From: Mesorhizobium huakuii | GTDB lineage: Bacteria > Pseudomonadota > Alphaproteobacteria > Rhizobiales > Rhizobiaceae | Reading direction: 5' to 3' | Length of the DNA: 64,000 nt | NCBI RefSeq assembly: GCF_014189455.1 | Contig: NZ_CP050296.1 | Coordinates: 1,550,001 to 1,614,000 of the forward strand | Shown: positions 34,604-43,749 of the stretch, in pieces | Layout: each line of letters begins with the position of its first letter | Numbering within the stretch: the stretch's first letter is position 1 | Translations under genes and position numbers: made by a program | Notes under the pieces: generated by a model | Told to the model about the DNA's origin: nothing | Seen by the model: only the letters and a program-made list of their open reading frames with translations | Databases searched by the model: none

Positions 34604-36253
34604 GTGCCGGAACAGATCCAGAGCATCATCTCGAATCTCCGCGGTTTTGGTGTGAAGCGCCTCGCCATGCTGGCGGGCATCGCCGTTCTGGTGATGGGCG
34701 TCATCGGCATCGCCTCGGTCTACCTCAACCGCCCGGCCTACGACACGCTCTATGTCGGCCTCGACCGTTCCGACGTGAACCAGATCGGCCTGGTGCTGGG
34801 CGAGGCCGGCATCGGCTTCGACGTCGGCGCCGACGGAACCTCCGTGCTGGTGCCGGCCGGCACCACGGCGCAAGCGCGCATGCTGCTTGCCGAAAAGGGT
34901 CTGCCGACCAGCGCCAATGCCGGCTACGAGCTGTTCGACAATGTCGGCGCGATGGGCCTGACCTCGTTCATGCAGCAGATCACCCGCGTGCGTGCGCTGG
35001 AAGGCGAGATCGCCCGCACCATCCAGTCCATATCTGGCATCAAGGCGGCGCGCGTCCACATCGTCATGTCCGAGCGCGCCAATTTCCGCCGCGACGAACA
35101 GCAGCCCTCGGCATCGGTGGTCATCCGCTATGCCGGCATCGACGCCGAGAAGAGCGCCCAGTCGATCCGCCATCTCGTTGCCGCCGCCGTGCCCGGCCTG
35201 TCGGCCGACAAGGTGACGGTGCTCGATTCCAACGGCAACCTCTTGGCCGCGGGCGATGATCCCTCCAACACCAGCGCGGCCCGCACGCTCGGCGTCGAGC
35301 AGACCGTGGAGGCGCAGATCGGCGACAACATCCGCCGCGCGCTCACCCCCTATCTCGGGCCCGACAATTTCCGCGCCAGCGTGAAGGCCGAGGTCAACAC
35401 CGACACCCGCCAGACTGAAGAAACCATTTTCGATCCGAATTCACGTGTCGAGCGCTCGGTGCAGTCGGTGCGCGCCAATGAAAACAGCAACCAGAAGCAG
35501 GCTTCGACCCCGGCCAGCGTCGAGCAGAACCTGCCGGAGACCCAGGCGACCAGCACCGAGGGTCCGCAGACCACTTCTGCGAACGACCGCAAGGAGGAGA
35601 TCACCAATTACGAGATCAACTCCAAGAAGATCGCCACCGTCTCCAACGGCTACACCGTCACCAAAATGTCGATCGCCGTCGTCGTCAACCAGGACCGGCT
35701 GAAGGCGATCCTTGGCAAGGACGCGACCCCGGAGCAGATCGCCAAGCGCGTCGCCGAGATCCAGAAGATGGTGACGTCCGCCACCGGCCTCGACGACAAG
35801 CGCGGCGACGTCATCGACGTCTCTGCGGTCGAGTTCATCGACGGGCTGGACGGCGAGGCGATCCCGCAGGCTGGGATGCTGGATTCCATCGGCCAGCACG
35901 CGGGCACGCTGATCAACGCCGGCGCTTTCATCGTCGTGGTGTTCCTGGTGGCCTTCTTCGGCCTGCGGCCGATGGCGGCGGCGCTGACGGCAAGAGCGAC
36001 GCCTGCTCTTTCAGGTCCCAATTTCGATGAAGTCCAGCGTTCCCTGCCGACACCGGAGGCAGCCGCTTCCGCCGATGCGGGTGCCGCCATCGGCGCTCTG
36101 CCCGGCTCGCGGCCCGGTATCACGCCGCTCGATGATCTTCGCCAGAAGATCAGGCCAGCGCCACAGGAGCGGCTCGCCCGCATGGTCGACCTCAATGAGG
36201 AGCGCACCGCGCAGATCCTGCGCAAATGGGCGGCCCAGGAAGTCGCGGCTTAA
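34604..36253 (+). CDS. fliF: FliF, flagellar MS-ring protein
   Basis: 549-residue MS-ring protein with two membrane segments (about residues 18-40, RLAMLAGIAVLVMGVIGIASVY, and about 435-455, LINAGAFIVVVFLVAFFGL). Between them are the YscJ-type domain (VNQIGLVLGEAGIGFDV ... RVHIVMSERANFRRDEQQPSASVVI) and the long FliF-specific region. The C-terminal tail (RLARMVDLNEERTAQILRKWAAQEVAA) binds FliG. The start is GTG with GGGAG 12 bases upstream. It heads a motor/hook-length operon. From memory fliF is near visN in Sinorhizobium, so its place here after flaB would be a rearrangement. Confidence 0.95.
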   Translation: MPEQIQSIISNLRGFGVKRLAMLAGIAVLVMGVIGIASVYLNRPAYDTLYVGLDRSDVNQIGLVLGEAGIGFDVGADGTSVLVPAGTTAQARMLLAEKGLPTSANAGYELFDNVGAMGLTSFMQQITRVRALEGEIARTIQSISGIKAARVHIVMSERANFRRDEQQPSASVVIRYAGIDAEKSAQSIRHLVAAAVPGLSADKVTVLDSNGNLLAAGDDPSNTSAARTLGVEQTVEAQIGDNIRRALTPYLGPDNFRASVKAEVNTDTRQTEETIFDPNSRVERSVQSVRANENSNQKQASTPASVEQNLPETQATSTEGPQTTSANDRKEEITNYEINSKKIATVSNGYTVTKMSIAVVVNQDRLKAILGKDATPEQIAKRVAEIQKMVTSATGLDDKRGDVIDVSAVEFIDGLDGEAIPQAGMLDSIGQHAGTLINAGAFIVVVFLVAFFGLRPMAAALTARATPALSGPNFDEVQRSLPTPEAAASADAGAAIGALPGSRPGITPLDDLRQKIRPAPQERLARMVDLNEERTAQILRKWAAQEVAA

Positions 36254-36256
36254 ACC

Positions 36257-36877
36257 ATGGCCTCCGCAGCCCTTTTCGATCTTCTCCCTGATTTCGGTAC
36301 GCGCGCGCCACGCGTCAGCCAGCCGCAGGCCGCGTCCGAGCACAGAACGGAAGCATCCGCACCGCCGGCCGATATCGGCACGCTGATCGCCGAGGCGGTT
36401 GCCCAGGCGGAGGCAGCACTGGCGGAACGGCTTGTCGCTGCTCATGACGCGGCGCTGGAAGCGGAGCGCCAGGCGAATGCCGAGGAAGCAAGGATCTTTC
36501 TCGAAAGCTTCGGCGGCGATATCGGCAAGGCTGTCTCGCTGCGCATCGACGCCATGGAGACGCACGTGACGGACCTCGTCGCCGCCACGGTCGCCCGCAT
36601 CATCGGCGGCGTCGTCAGCGACGACCTGCAGAAGCGCTCGCTCGAGGCGCTCGCCGGCGCAATTCGCGAAGCCGTCGGCGATGGCGAAGCGATGCGCATC
36701 GCCGTCCGCGGACCGCTGTCGCTGTTCGAAACGCTGAAGACATCGCTTGGACCACGCATTGCAAATCTCGACTTCATCGAGGCGCCCGGCTTCGACCTGA
36801 CGGTGACCATTGACGAGGCCGTGTTCGAGACCCGCATCGCCGAATGGTCGGCAACCCTTTCCGAGGTCCTGTCATGA
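36257..36877 (+). CDS. FliH-like flagellar export regulator (putative)
   Basis: 206-residue hydrophilic protein with an Ala/Glu-rich helical N-terminal half (EAVAQAEAALAERLVAAHDAALEAERQAN). The C-terminal domain (VAATVARIIGGVVSDDLQKRSLEALAGAIREAV ... IRVAVRGP-like) resembles FliH/SctL. It begins three bases after fliF, the usual neighbourhood for fliH, and overlaps motB by four bases. FliH binds and restrains the ATPase FliI. The family match is by pattern and context, not by a search. Confidence 0.65.
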   Translation: MASAALFDLLPDFGTRAPRVSQPQAASEHRTEASAPPADIGTLIAEAVAQAEAALAERLVAAHDAALEAERQANAEEARIFLESFGGDIGKAVSLRIDAMETHVTDLVAATVARIIGGVVSDDLQKRSLEALAGAIREAVGDGEAMRIAVRGPLSLFETLKTSLGPRIANLDFIEAPGFDLTVTIDEAVFETRIAEWSATLSEVLS

Positions 36878-38252
36878 GCGTCGCCGAGGCCGATCACGGC
36901 AGGCACGAGATCATCATCGTGCGGCGGGCTCATGACGATCACGACGAAGCCCATCACGGCGGCGTCTGGAAGATCGCCTTCGCCGACTTCATGACCGCCA
37001 TGATGTGCTTCTTCCTGGTCATGTGGCTGATCAACGCCGCCAACGAACAAACCAAGGCGGCCGTCGCCAGCTACTTCAACCCCGTCAAGCTCGTCGACCG
37101 TGAGTCGAGCCGCAAGGGCCTGGAGGATCTCGGCAATGGGCCGCGCGCGACCGGGATGACGGCCGACGACCCGCAGGAGGCGACAAAAAGTCCGGACAGG
37201 ACGGCATCGGCGCGGCGGGCTCATCCAGCCGCAAGCAGGACAAGCAGGAGCCGAACAAGGCTGAGCAGTCGGATGAGCTTCTGTTCGCCGACCCTTACGC
37301 CGTGCTCTCCGAAATCGCCACCGACACCGGCGTCATGCAGAATGTCAGCCAGAAGGGCGATGGCGGCGCGCAGAACGCCGGTCCGGCAACAGGCGCTTCC
37401 GGCGGAGCGTCCTACCGCGATCCCTTCGAGCCCGATTTCTGGTCGCAGCAGGTCGCGGCACCCGCCGCCGAGGCGAGTGCCCAGCGCCCCAAGATCGAGG
37501 GCGAGCCGCTCAAATCAGGTGACAAGGCCGCGGAGACGCAGGTCGCCAAGGTTAAGGCCGTGCCACCGGCGCCACCCGTCAAGGATGCACCGCTCGAGCC
37601 TCTGGCCGCGAATGGCAAGGACGCCGCAGCAGCGATGGCCAAGGCCGGCGAAATCAAAGCCAGCGATATCAAGGCCATTGAGCCTAAGGCGGGAGACAGC
37701 AAGGCCGCGGCTGCCGCCAAGGCGGCTACCGCCGCAGCCGCGCAAGAGACGACTCCGCCTGAAGCCGCGGAGAAGCCGCCGACCGCCGCTGCCGTGAAGG
37801 CGGCGGCCGACGTCAAGCGGCAGCTGGCCGATGCCTTCAAGCCCGGCGACAAGCTGCACGATGGCGTCTCGGTCGAAGCCACCGACAAGGGCGTCGTCAT
37901 CTCGATCACCGATCAGCTCGACTTCGGCATGTTCGAAGTCGGGTCGGCGGTGCCGAGCCGCGAACTGGTGCTGGCGATGGAAAAGATCGGCCGCATCGTC
38001 AACAGTCAGAAGGGCACCATCAGCATCAACGGCCACACCGATGCGCGCCCGTTCCGCAGCTCCAGCTACGACAATTGGCGGCTGTCGACGGCGCGCGCGC
38101 ATTCCGCCTACTACATGCTCGTGCGCGGCGGCGTCGACGAACGCCGCATCACCGAGGTCGCCGGCTTCGCCGACCGCCAGCCGAAGGATCCGGCCGACCC
38201 CATGTCGGCGGCCAACCGCCGCATCGAGATCCTGATGACGAGCGGCGGATGA
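36874..38252 (+). CDS. motB: MotB, stator peptidoglycan-binding subunit (frameshift in this sequence)
   Basis: The first part (ATG at 36874) has the cytoplasmic tail, then the membrane segment FADFMTAMMCFFLVMWLINAA with the proton-carrying aspartate, followed by the plug region. The rest, in another frame, has a long Ala/Lys-rich linker and the OmpA-like domain (ISINGHTDARPFRSSSYDNWRLSTARAHSAYYML ... NRRIEILMTSGG). The frames join if one G is restored near 37178-37181 (GGAGGCGAC to GGAGGGCGAC). The OmpA domain anchors the stator to peptidoglycan. The start overlaps fliH-like (ATGA) and the end overlaps motC. Probably sequence error. Confidence 0.87.
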
Positions 38253-39619
38253 TGCGGGCGGCCGTCACCAGCCGGCTGATGGGCCTGTTGCTGCTGGCCG
38301 CGGGATATCCGTCGGCCGGCTTCGCCCAGGACACGCTGCAGCCTTACCAGCTGGTGCGCTCGCTGCAGCTCGTCCAAGACCGCATCGCTGCCGGCGATCA
38401 CGCCGCGATGCCGATGCAGGCCAAGCTGCTCGAGATGACCGATACGCGCCTGCGCGAAGCGGATGCGGAGGACTTCAAGGACCCCAAGAATTTTCGCGCG
38501 CTCCTGGTCTACGGCATGAGCGGCGGCAATCCGGTGACCGTCGAAGCGGCGGTGTCGCGCGCCACCACGGATCCGGGCAGCCTTGCCATCGCCAAGGGTG
38601 TGATCGACTATCTGAACGGCCGGCCCGGCGAAGCGATCGAAGCCCTGAGGCCGATCGATCCGATGACACTGCCCGCCGATCTCGGCGCGTTCCTTGCCCT
38701 GGTCAAAGGGTCGCTGCTTGCCGGTGATCAGCCGGCGGCGGCGCTGACGCTGCTCGACGAGGCCAAGCTGCTCAGTCCTGGCACATTGGTCGAGGAAGCC
38801 GCCTTGCGGCGCTCGGTCGGCATCGCCGTGACGCAAGGCGACGCGGCACGGTTCGCGCTTGCCTCCACCCAGTATGTCGAGCGCTACCTCTATTCGCCCT
38901 ATGCCAGCCAGTTCGCCGATTCCTTCGTCTCCGGCGTCATCACGCTGCACATGTCGATCAGCCAGGACAAGCTGGCCGATATCACCGCGATGATGGATCC
39001 CGAGCGCGAGAAGGTGATCTATCTGCGCATCGCCCGCCGCGCCGCGATCGACGGCCTCAGCGACTTGTCGGCCTTCGCCTCGGCTCGGGCCGAGCACGGC
39101 CGCGATGGCAACACCAACCAGGGCGATCCGCGCGCCGAGCTTTACTCCAGCCTGTCCACGGTGACTTCCGGTACGATCGAGGACGTGCGCACCAAGCTCG
39201 GCAAGATCGACCGCAGCAAGCTGTCGGACGGTGACCGTGCCCTGCTCGATGCCGCCCAGGCAATCGCCGGCGAGGTGGTGGCGCCGCCGGCTTCCCTTCC
39301 AGCCGTAAGTCCGGCGTCTGCGGACACTGCGCCACAGCCCAAACCCGAGGTCGCCGCCGCACAGGCTGCCGACGAGGCGGGACTGCCACCCGTAGAGGGT
39401 GCCGTCGCCGAACAGCCTGCCGTCGCGCCACCCGGCGGGACAGCAGCCGCTGCGCCGAACGCGCCGGCACCTTCAACCGATTCGGCGACGGTCCTGCCGG
39501 CATCAGCGCCGGCGACCTCTGCCGGTCCCGACACCACCGATCCGACCGACGCCGCCATGATGAAAACCCGTCGACAGCTCGACCTGATCGACCAGATGCT
39601 TGGAGCCGCCCCGAAATGA
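38249..39619 (+). CDS. motC: MotC, periplasmic motility protein
   Basis: About 456-residue periplasmic protein with a signal peptide (SRLMGLLLLAAGYPSAGFA). The mature helical domain (DTLQPYQLVRSLQLVQDRIAAGDHAAMPMQ) is followed by a Pro/Ala-rich C-terminal tail. In Sinorhizobium MotC interacts with MotB and is needed for rotation; MotE (29362) is its chaperone. The ATG at 38249 overlaps the motB stop as ATGA; the next ATG (38252) is equally possible. Its last four bases overlap fliK. Confidence 0.9.
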   Translation: MMRAAVTSRLMGLLLLAAGYPSAGFAQDTLQPYQLVRSLQLVQDRIAAGDHAAMPMQAKLLEMTDTRLREADAEDFKDPKNFRALLVYGMSGGNPVTVEAAVSRATTDPGSLAIAKGVIDYLNGRPGEAIEALRPIDPMTLPADLGAFLALVKGSLLAGDQPAAALTLLDEAKLLSPGTLVEEAALRRSVGIAVTQGDAARFALASTQYVERYLYSPYASQFADSFVSGVITLHMSISQDKLADITAMMDPEREKVIYLRIARRAAIDGLSDLSAFASARAEHGRDGNTNQGDPRAELYSSLSTVTSGTIEDVRTKLGKIDRSKLSDGDRALLDAAQAIAGEVVAPPASLPAVSPASADTAPQPKPEVAAAQAADEAGLPPVEGAVAEQPAVAPPGGTAAAAPNAPAPSTDSATVLPASAPATSAGPDTTDPTDAAMMKTRRQLDLIDQMLGAAPK

Positions 39620-40976
39620 CCCCCAGCCTCGGCCCGGCCCTGCCAGGATTTACCGCCGCGCGTACGGCGGAGCAGCCGGCTACGCCCGGCAAGAAGGATG
39701 ATTCCGGTTTCGGCAAGATGGTGCATGGCGGCGCGAGCCAGGCGGAAAAGCAGCCGACCACCGAGGCCGGCGGGCGCGATCCGCGCTGGAGCAAGCTTGC
39801 CGCCGGCCTTGCGGCACAGGCAGGCGAGGACAAACCCCTGCCGCCCGGCAAGGCAAGGACCACGCCGACCGGATTGACGGCTGCGAAATGCATGAAAGAC
39901 GGCAAGGACGTTGGGGCGGACGAAGACACCGATACCGAAACGCCGGCAACCGACGCCGGCGCAACGCCGCTTGACGACCATCTGCCTTTGCTGATGGCGT
40001 TTCATGATTTGCGCCATTTCTCGACATCGGCCAAGTCAGCCGATGCAAGCGAAGCCGGACAGGAACCGGCGCTCGGCGGGCAGGTCCTGCCGAAGGCCTA
40101 TCGGATGGCATCCGCCACCGGGCAGGACGACCTCGAACCGACGTCGGAGCCAGAGCGGGTCTCGCTCGTCGACGGGCCGCTGACGAAGCTGGAGTCCGCC
40201 CGCGACGCCGGCGTGCCACGGCGCGACAACGCAATCGCCGCTGGCCCGCTGCCCGAGCCGGCCGCCGCCGAGGTGCCGGGTGTTGAACCGAAGCAGGTGG
40301 CGCCGCAGCTGAACTCCATCGCCGACGTCCAGTCCTCGTTGCGGTCGGAGCCAGGAAAACAACTCTCGGCGCAGCCGCGCGTCGACGTGGTTTCCGAGCG
40401 CAGCTTCCTGCCCCGCCGCAGGCGCCGATGAGCCAGGCAGCACTCAACGTAATCAATGCGGTAGCGGCCGATGTTAGCCCTCAGCAGGCGTTTTCGACAG
40501 CCTCCGCGACCACGCAGCTGGCCGGCTCTGTTGCCGTTCCGACACATGTGTTGAAGATCGAACTTCACCCCGCCGAACTGGGCATGGTCACCGCCCATCT
40601 TCGCCTCTCTGGAGAACAACTCTCGATTGAACTTAAGCCCGAAACACACGACGCCTACCGCCGGCTTTCCAGCGACAGCGAGGCAATCGTCAAGTCGCTG
40701 CGCGGGCTGGGCTTCGAGGTTGACAAGGTCACCATCCTGCAACCGTCAGTGGCCGTTCCGGCTACAACCCGGACGGATGCAACCGCCACTCTCACCACCG
40801 TACCTGGCCGCGACCAGTCCGCCTTTCAGCCCGGGAACTCGAGCGGCGGCAACAGCGGAGCCGGCGGTCAGCAACCAGGCCAGCAGTCCGCAAGGGGCAA
40901 CCATGATGACGCGCAAGCACTCGGCCGCGCCGCTTCGCCTTCTCGCGAGCGCGCTGGCGGCGATATGTTTATCTAG
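39616..40976 (+). CDS. fliK: FliK (MotD-type), hook-length control protein (frameshift in this sequence)
   Basis: The N-terminal part (ATG at 39616 overlapping the motC stop) is low-complexity, as in hook-length rulers. The C-terminal part in a second frame contains the hook-length domain (THVLKIELHPAELGMVTAHLRLSGEQLSIEL ... LRGLGFEVDKVTILQP). The frames join if one C is restored in the CCCC run at 40411-40414, giving L-P-P-P-Q-A-P-M-S-Q. FliK measures hook length and triggers the FlhB switch. In Sinorhizobium the gene was first called motD. Total about 453 residues. The 3' end overlaps the transglycosylase gene by 74 bases. Confidence 0.85.
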
Positions 40977-41493
40977 CCTCGCCAACGCCGCGGCTGCCGC
41001 TACCAATCCCTGCGAGCCCGAGATCCTGCGCGCCGCCGACCGCTATGGCGTGCCCGCCGGCATCCTCTATGCCGTCGGCCTGACCGAGACTGGCAACAAA
41101 GGCAGTCTTCAGCCTAACGCATTGAATATAGAAGGAAAAGCTGTCTTCCCAAAGAACCGCGCCGAGGCGCTTGCCACCTTCGCCAATGCGCAGCGCGAGG
41201 GCAAAACGCTGATCGATCTCGGCTGCATGCAGATCAACCATCACTATCATTCTTCGCACTTCCGCAGCGTCGAGGACATGCTCGACCCGCGCCAGAACGT
41301 CGACTACGCGGCGCGTTTCCTGGCCAGTCTCCATGCCCGCCACGAAACCTGGTCGATGGCTGTCGCCCGCTATCATGCCGGTCCCGACAACGACCCGGCG
41401 CAGAAGGTCTATGTCTGCAGGGTGATCGCCAACATGGTTGCCACCGGTTTCGGCAAGTGGACAACCAACGCCCGCGCCTTCTGCAACCCATAA
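40903..41493 (+). CDS. Lytic transglycosylase, flagellum-associated
   Basis: 196-residue secreted enzyme. It has a signal peptide (PLRLLASALAAICLSSLANA) and a soluble lytic transglycosylase fold: the catalytic glutamate is E62 in YAVGLTETGN, followed by the S-L-Q-P-N-A-L-N-I block, LGCMQINHHYH and RYHAGPDN. It probably opens peptidoglycan for rod passage. The ATG at 40903 lies inside the 3' end of fliK and has AAGGGG before it. Position between fliK and ftcR supports a flagellar role; rhizobial FlgJ proteins often lack a muramidase domain, so this could supply it. Confidence 0.88.
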   Translation: MMTRKHSAAPLRLLASALAAICLSSLANAAAAATNPCEPEILRAADRYGVPAGILYAVGLTETGNKGSLQPNALNIEGKAVFPKNRAEALATFANAQREGKTLIDLGCMQINHHYHSSHFRSVEDMLDPRQNVDYAARFLASLHARHETWSMAVARYHAGPDNDPAQKVYVCRVIANMVATGFGKWTTNARAFCNP

Positions 41494-41517
41494 GCGTATT
41501 TTCTGCTTCTAATACGC
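41494..41517 (+). terminator. Hairpin after the transglycosylase gene
   Basis: GCGTATT (41494-41500) and AATACGC (41511-41517) form 7-base arms around a 10-base loop immediately after the stop codon. No T-run follows, so termination is uncertain. The region to 41717 otherwise holds the ftcR promoter, where I see no clear -35/-10. Confidence 0.35.
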
Positions 41518-41717
41518 CCATCGCGCTGCTTTGGAGTTGCCGTTTCGACTTGCCCAGAACTTCCCACGCCAAGCATATCTGGCTGCACGCTAATGCAACC
41601 GGTACGATTCCAGACTCCCAAGAAACTAGTTACAAGAAATGACGGTTGTTCAGGATTCTCACCAGCGGTTACGCCTTTCCCCACGGGGCAGATGTGCTGA
41701 TTCGGAAGGCGGGGCCG

Positions 41718-42386
41718 ATGATCGTGATCGTTGACGAGCGAGAGCTCGTAACTGAGGGATACAATTCACTTTTTGATCGCGAGGGCGTCGCCTGCGCGGG
41801 CTTCGCCCCCGGCGAATTCGGCGAGTGGGTGAACTCCGCCGCCGACACCGATTTGCGTTCAGTGCGCGCCTTCCTGATCGGCGACTGCCGCGACGGCGCC
41901 ATCTCTCCGCGCCAGATCCGCGACCGCACCGGCGCTCCGGTCATTGCGCTCAGCGAGCAGCATTCCCTGGAGAACACATTGCGGTTGTTCGAGAGCGGCG
42001 TCGACGACGTCATCCGCAAACCCGTCCATATCAGAGAGATCCTGGCCCGCATCACCGCCATCCGCCGTCGCGCCCATGAGGATGTCGCCTACACCGAGAT
42101 CGGCGCCATGCGCATCTTCATGGATGGCCGCGACCCCGAGATCGACGGCCAGCCACTGCCCTTGCCGCGCCGCGAGCGCCGCATCCTCGAATACCTGGCG
42201 AGCAACCGCGGCCGCCGCGTCACCAAGACCCAGGTTTTCAACGCCATCTACGGCATTTTCGACGAAGAGGTCGAAGAGAACGTGGTGGAAAGCCACATCA
42301 GCAAATTGCGCAAGAAACTGCGCGAAAAGCTGGGCACGGACCCGATCGATTCCAAGCGCTTCCTCGGCTACCGGCTCGTCTTCTGA
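41718..42386 (+). CDS. ftcR: FtcR/Rem, OmpR-type activator of flagellar genes
   Basis: 222-residue OmpR-family regulator: a receiver-like domain ([19 protein letters not shown] ... [18 protein letters not shown], residues 1-120) and a C-terminal winged helix ([28 protein letters not shown] ... [17 protein letters not shown]). No histidine kinase gene is nearby, so it is an orphan, as for Rem in Sinorhizobium and FtcR in Brucella. I chose the ATG at 41718 because the family starts there and a GGCGGGG stretch precedes it. It probably activates the mid-level flagellar operons through the shared CRCRCAAG element. Confidence 0.9.
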   Translation: MIVIVDERELVTEGYNSLFDREGVACAGFAPGEFGEWVNSAADTDLRSVRAFLIGDCRDGAISPRQIRDRTGAPVIALSEQHSLENTLRLFESGVDDVIRKPVHIREILARITAIRRRAHEDVAYTEIGAMRIFMDGRDPEIDGQPLPLPRRERRILEYLASNRGRRVTKTQVFNAIYGIFDEEVEENVVESHISKLRKKLREKLGTDPIDSKRFLGYRLVF

Positions 42387-42405
42387 TGCCGCGCCGCGCC
42401 AGCCT

Positions 42406-42425
42406 CGCGCAAGACAGGACGCGTA
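42406..42425 (+). promoter_or_regulatory. Shared flagellar promoter element (flgE copy)
   Basis: CGCGCAAG, nine bases, then GTA, ending 40 bases before flgE. It shares CAAGAC-N-GG with the flgB copy, and a near-copy CGCCAG lies 11 bases upstream. Confidence 0.6.
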
Positions 42426-42465
42426 GCCTCGCTGCCAGTGGCATGGATATTGCGGAGACATCTCG

Positions 42466-43722
42466 ATGAGCCTCTACGGAATGATGCGGACCGGCGTTTC
42501 CGGCATGAACGCCCAGGCCAATCGCCTGTCGACAACCGCCGATAACATCGCCAATTCCGACACCACCGGTTACAAGCGGTCCTCCGCCGAATTCTCGACG
42601 CTGATCATGCCGTCGACGGGTGGCGCCTATAATTCCGGCGGCGTCACCACGACGATCCGGCAGGCGGTCAGCGATCCGGGCGTGCTGCAGTACACGACCT
42701 CTGTATCCGACCTCGCCGTCAGCGGTGACGGCTTCTTCGTCGTCCAGGATCCGAGCGGCACGCCTTTCCTGACCCGCGCCGGCGCCTTCGTTCCCGACGC
42801 ACAGGGCAGGCTGGTCAACGCGGCTGGCTTCCAGCTGATGGCCTACAGCTACGCCAATGGCACGCCGGCGGCGACGGTCAACGGCTTCGAAGGCCTGGAG
42901 CCGGTCGTCATCTCCGACCAGGGCATGACCGCAACGCCGAGCACCCAGGGCAGCTACACCGGCAACCTGTCGGCGGGTGCCACCCCGGTCGCCGCCGCCA
43001 ACCTGCCCTCCACCAATGCGGCAGGCGCGCAGTACACCTCGAAATCCTCGATGGTCGCTTACGACAATCTCGGCAACAAGAAGCTGCTCGACGTCTATTT
43101 CACCAACACCGGCACCGGCACCTGGCAGGTGGCGGTCTTCGATCAGTCCAAGGCCACGGCCGGTACATCGTTCCCCTACACAGGCGGTGCGCTGGGCACG
43201 GCCAACCTGACTTTCGACACCACCACCGGCAAGCTGACCGGCGCCACCACAGGCATTACCTTTACCGTACCGGGCGGCGCCAGCCTCAATCTCGACCTGT
43301 CGGCGATGACCCAGCTCGGCACCGGCTTCACGGTTTCCGATGCCCAGGTCAACGGCAACGCGCCGAGCACCATCGACAAGGTCCAGATCAGCAAGGACGG
43401 CACCATCTACGCCCAGTACAAGGACGGCTCCACCAAGCCGCTCTACAAGATTCCGCTGGCCGACGTGCAGAGCCCGGACGAACTCAAGGCCCTGCCAGGC
43501 AATGTCTACGCGCAAGGCACCGAATCCGGCGCGGTCCGCGTCGGCTTTGCCAATGAAGGCAAGCTCGGCTCGATCATCTCCGGTGCGCTCGAGAATTCCA
43601 ACGTCGATATCGCCGAGGAACTGACCAACATGATCGCGGCGCAGCGCAGCTACACCGCCAATTCGAAAGTCTTCCAGACCGGTTCCGACCTGATGGACGT
43701 CCTTGTCAACCTGAAGAGATAA
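42466..43722 (+). CDS. flgE: FlgE, flagellar hook protein
   Basis: 418-residue hook protein. The N-terminal MSLYGMMRTGVSGMNAQANRLSTTADNIANSDTTGYKRS and the C-terminal LENSNVDIAEELTNMIAAQRSYTANSKVFQTGSDLMDVLVNLKR are diagnostic; a large variable domain lies between. The first gene of a seven-gene hook operon (flgE-flgK-flgL-flaF-flbT-flgD-fliQ). Confidence 0.96.
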   Translation: MSLYGMMRTGVSGMNAQANRLSTTADNIANSDTTGYKRSSAEFSTLIMPSTGGAYNSGGVTTTIRQAVSDPGVLQYTTSVSDLAVSGDGFFVVQDPSGTPFLTRAGAFVPDAQGRLVNAAGFQLMAYSYANGTPAATVNGFEGLEPVVISDQGMTATPSTQGSYTGNLSAGATPVAAANLPSTNAAGAQYTSKSSMVAYDNLGNKKLLDVYFTNTGTGTWQVAVFDQSKATAGTSFPYTGGALGTANLTFDTTTGKLTGATTGITFTVPGGASLNLDLSAMTQLGTGFTVSDAQVNGNAPSTIDKVQISKDGTIYAQYKDGSTKPLYKIPLADVQSPDELKALPGNVYAQGTESGAVRVGFANEGKLGSIISGALENSNVDIAEELTNMIAAQRSYTANSKVFQTGSDLMDVLVNLKR

Positions 43723-43749
43723 ACCGGGCGTGGCCCGTGAAAGACCAGC

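Noticed and set aside
37302..38252. Second motB frame as a separate OmpA-like gene
   Set aside because: Its first ATG is inside the MotB linker, no ribosome site is seen, and restoring one G fuses it to the MotB membrane part.
41565..41590. CACGCCAAG-N9-CTG upstream of ftcR as a shared element
   Set aside because: The match is loose (extra base, G for A in the triplet) and about 130 bases from the start; ftcR is expected to depend on VisNR instead.
41457..41642. Small plus-strand frame between the transglycosylase and ftcR
   Set aside because: It begins inside the transglycosylase gene in another frame, has no ribosome site and no recognisable sequence.
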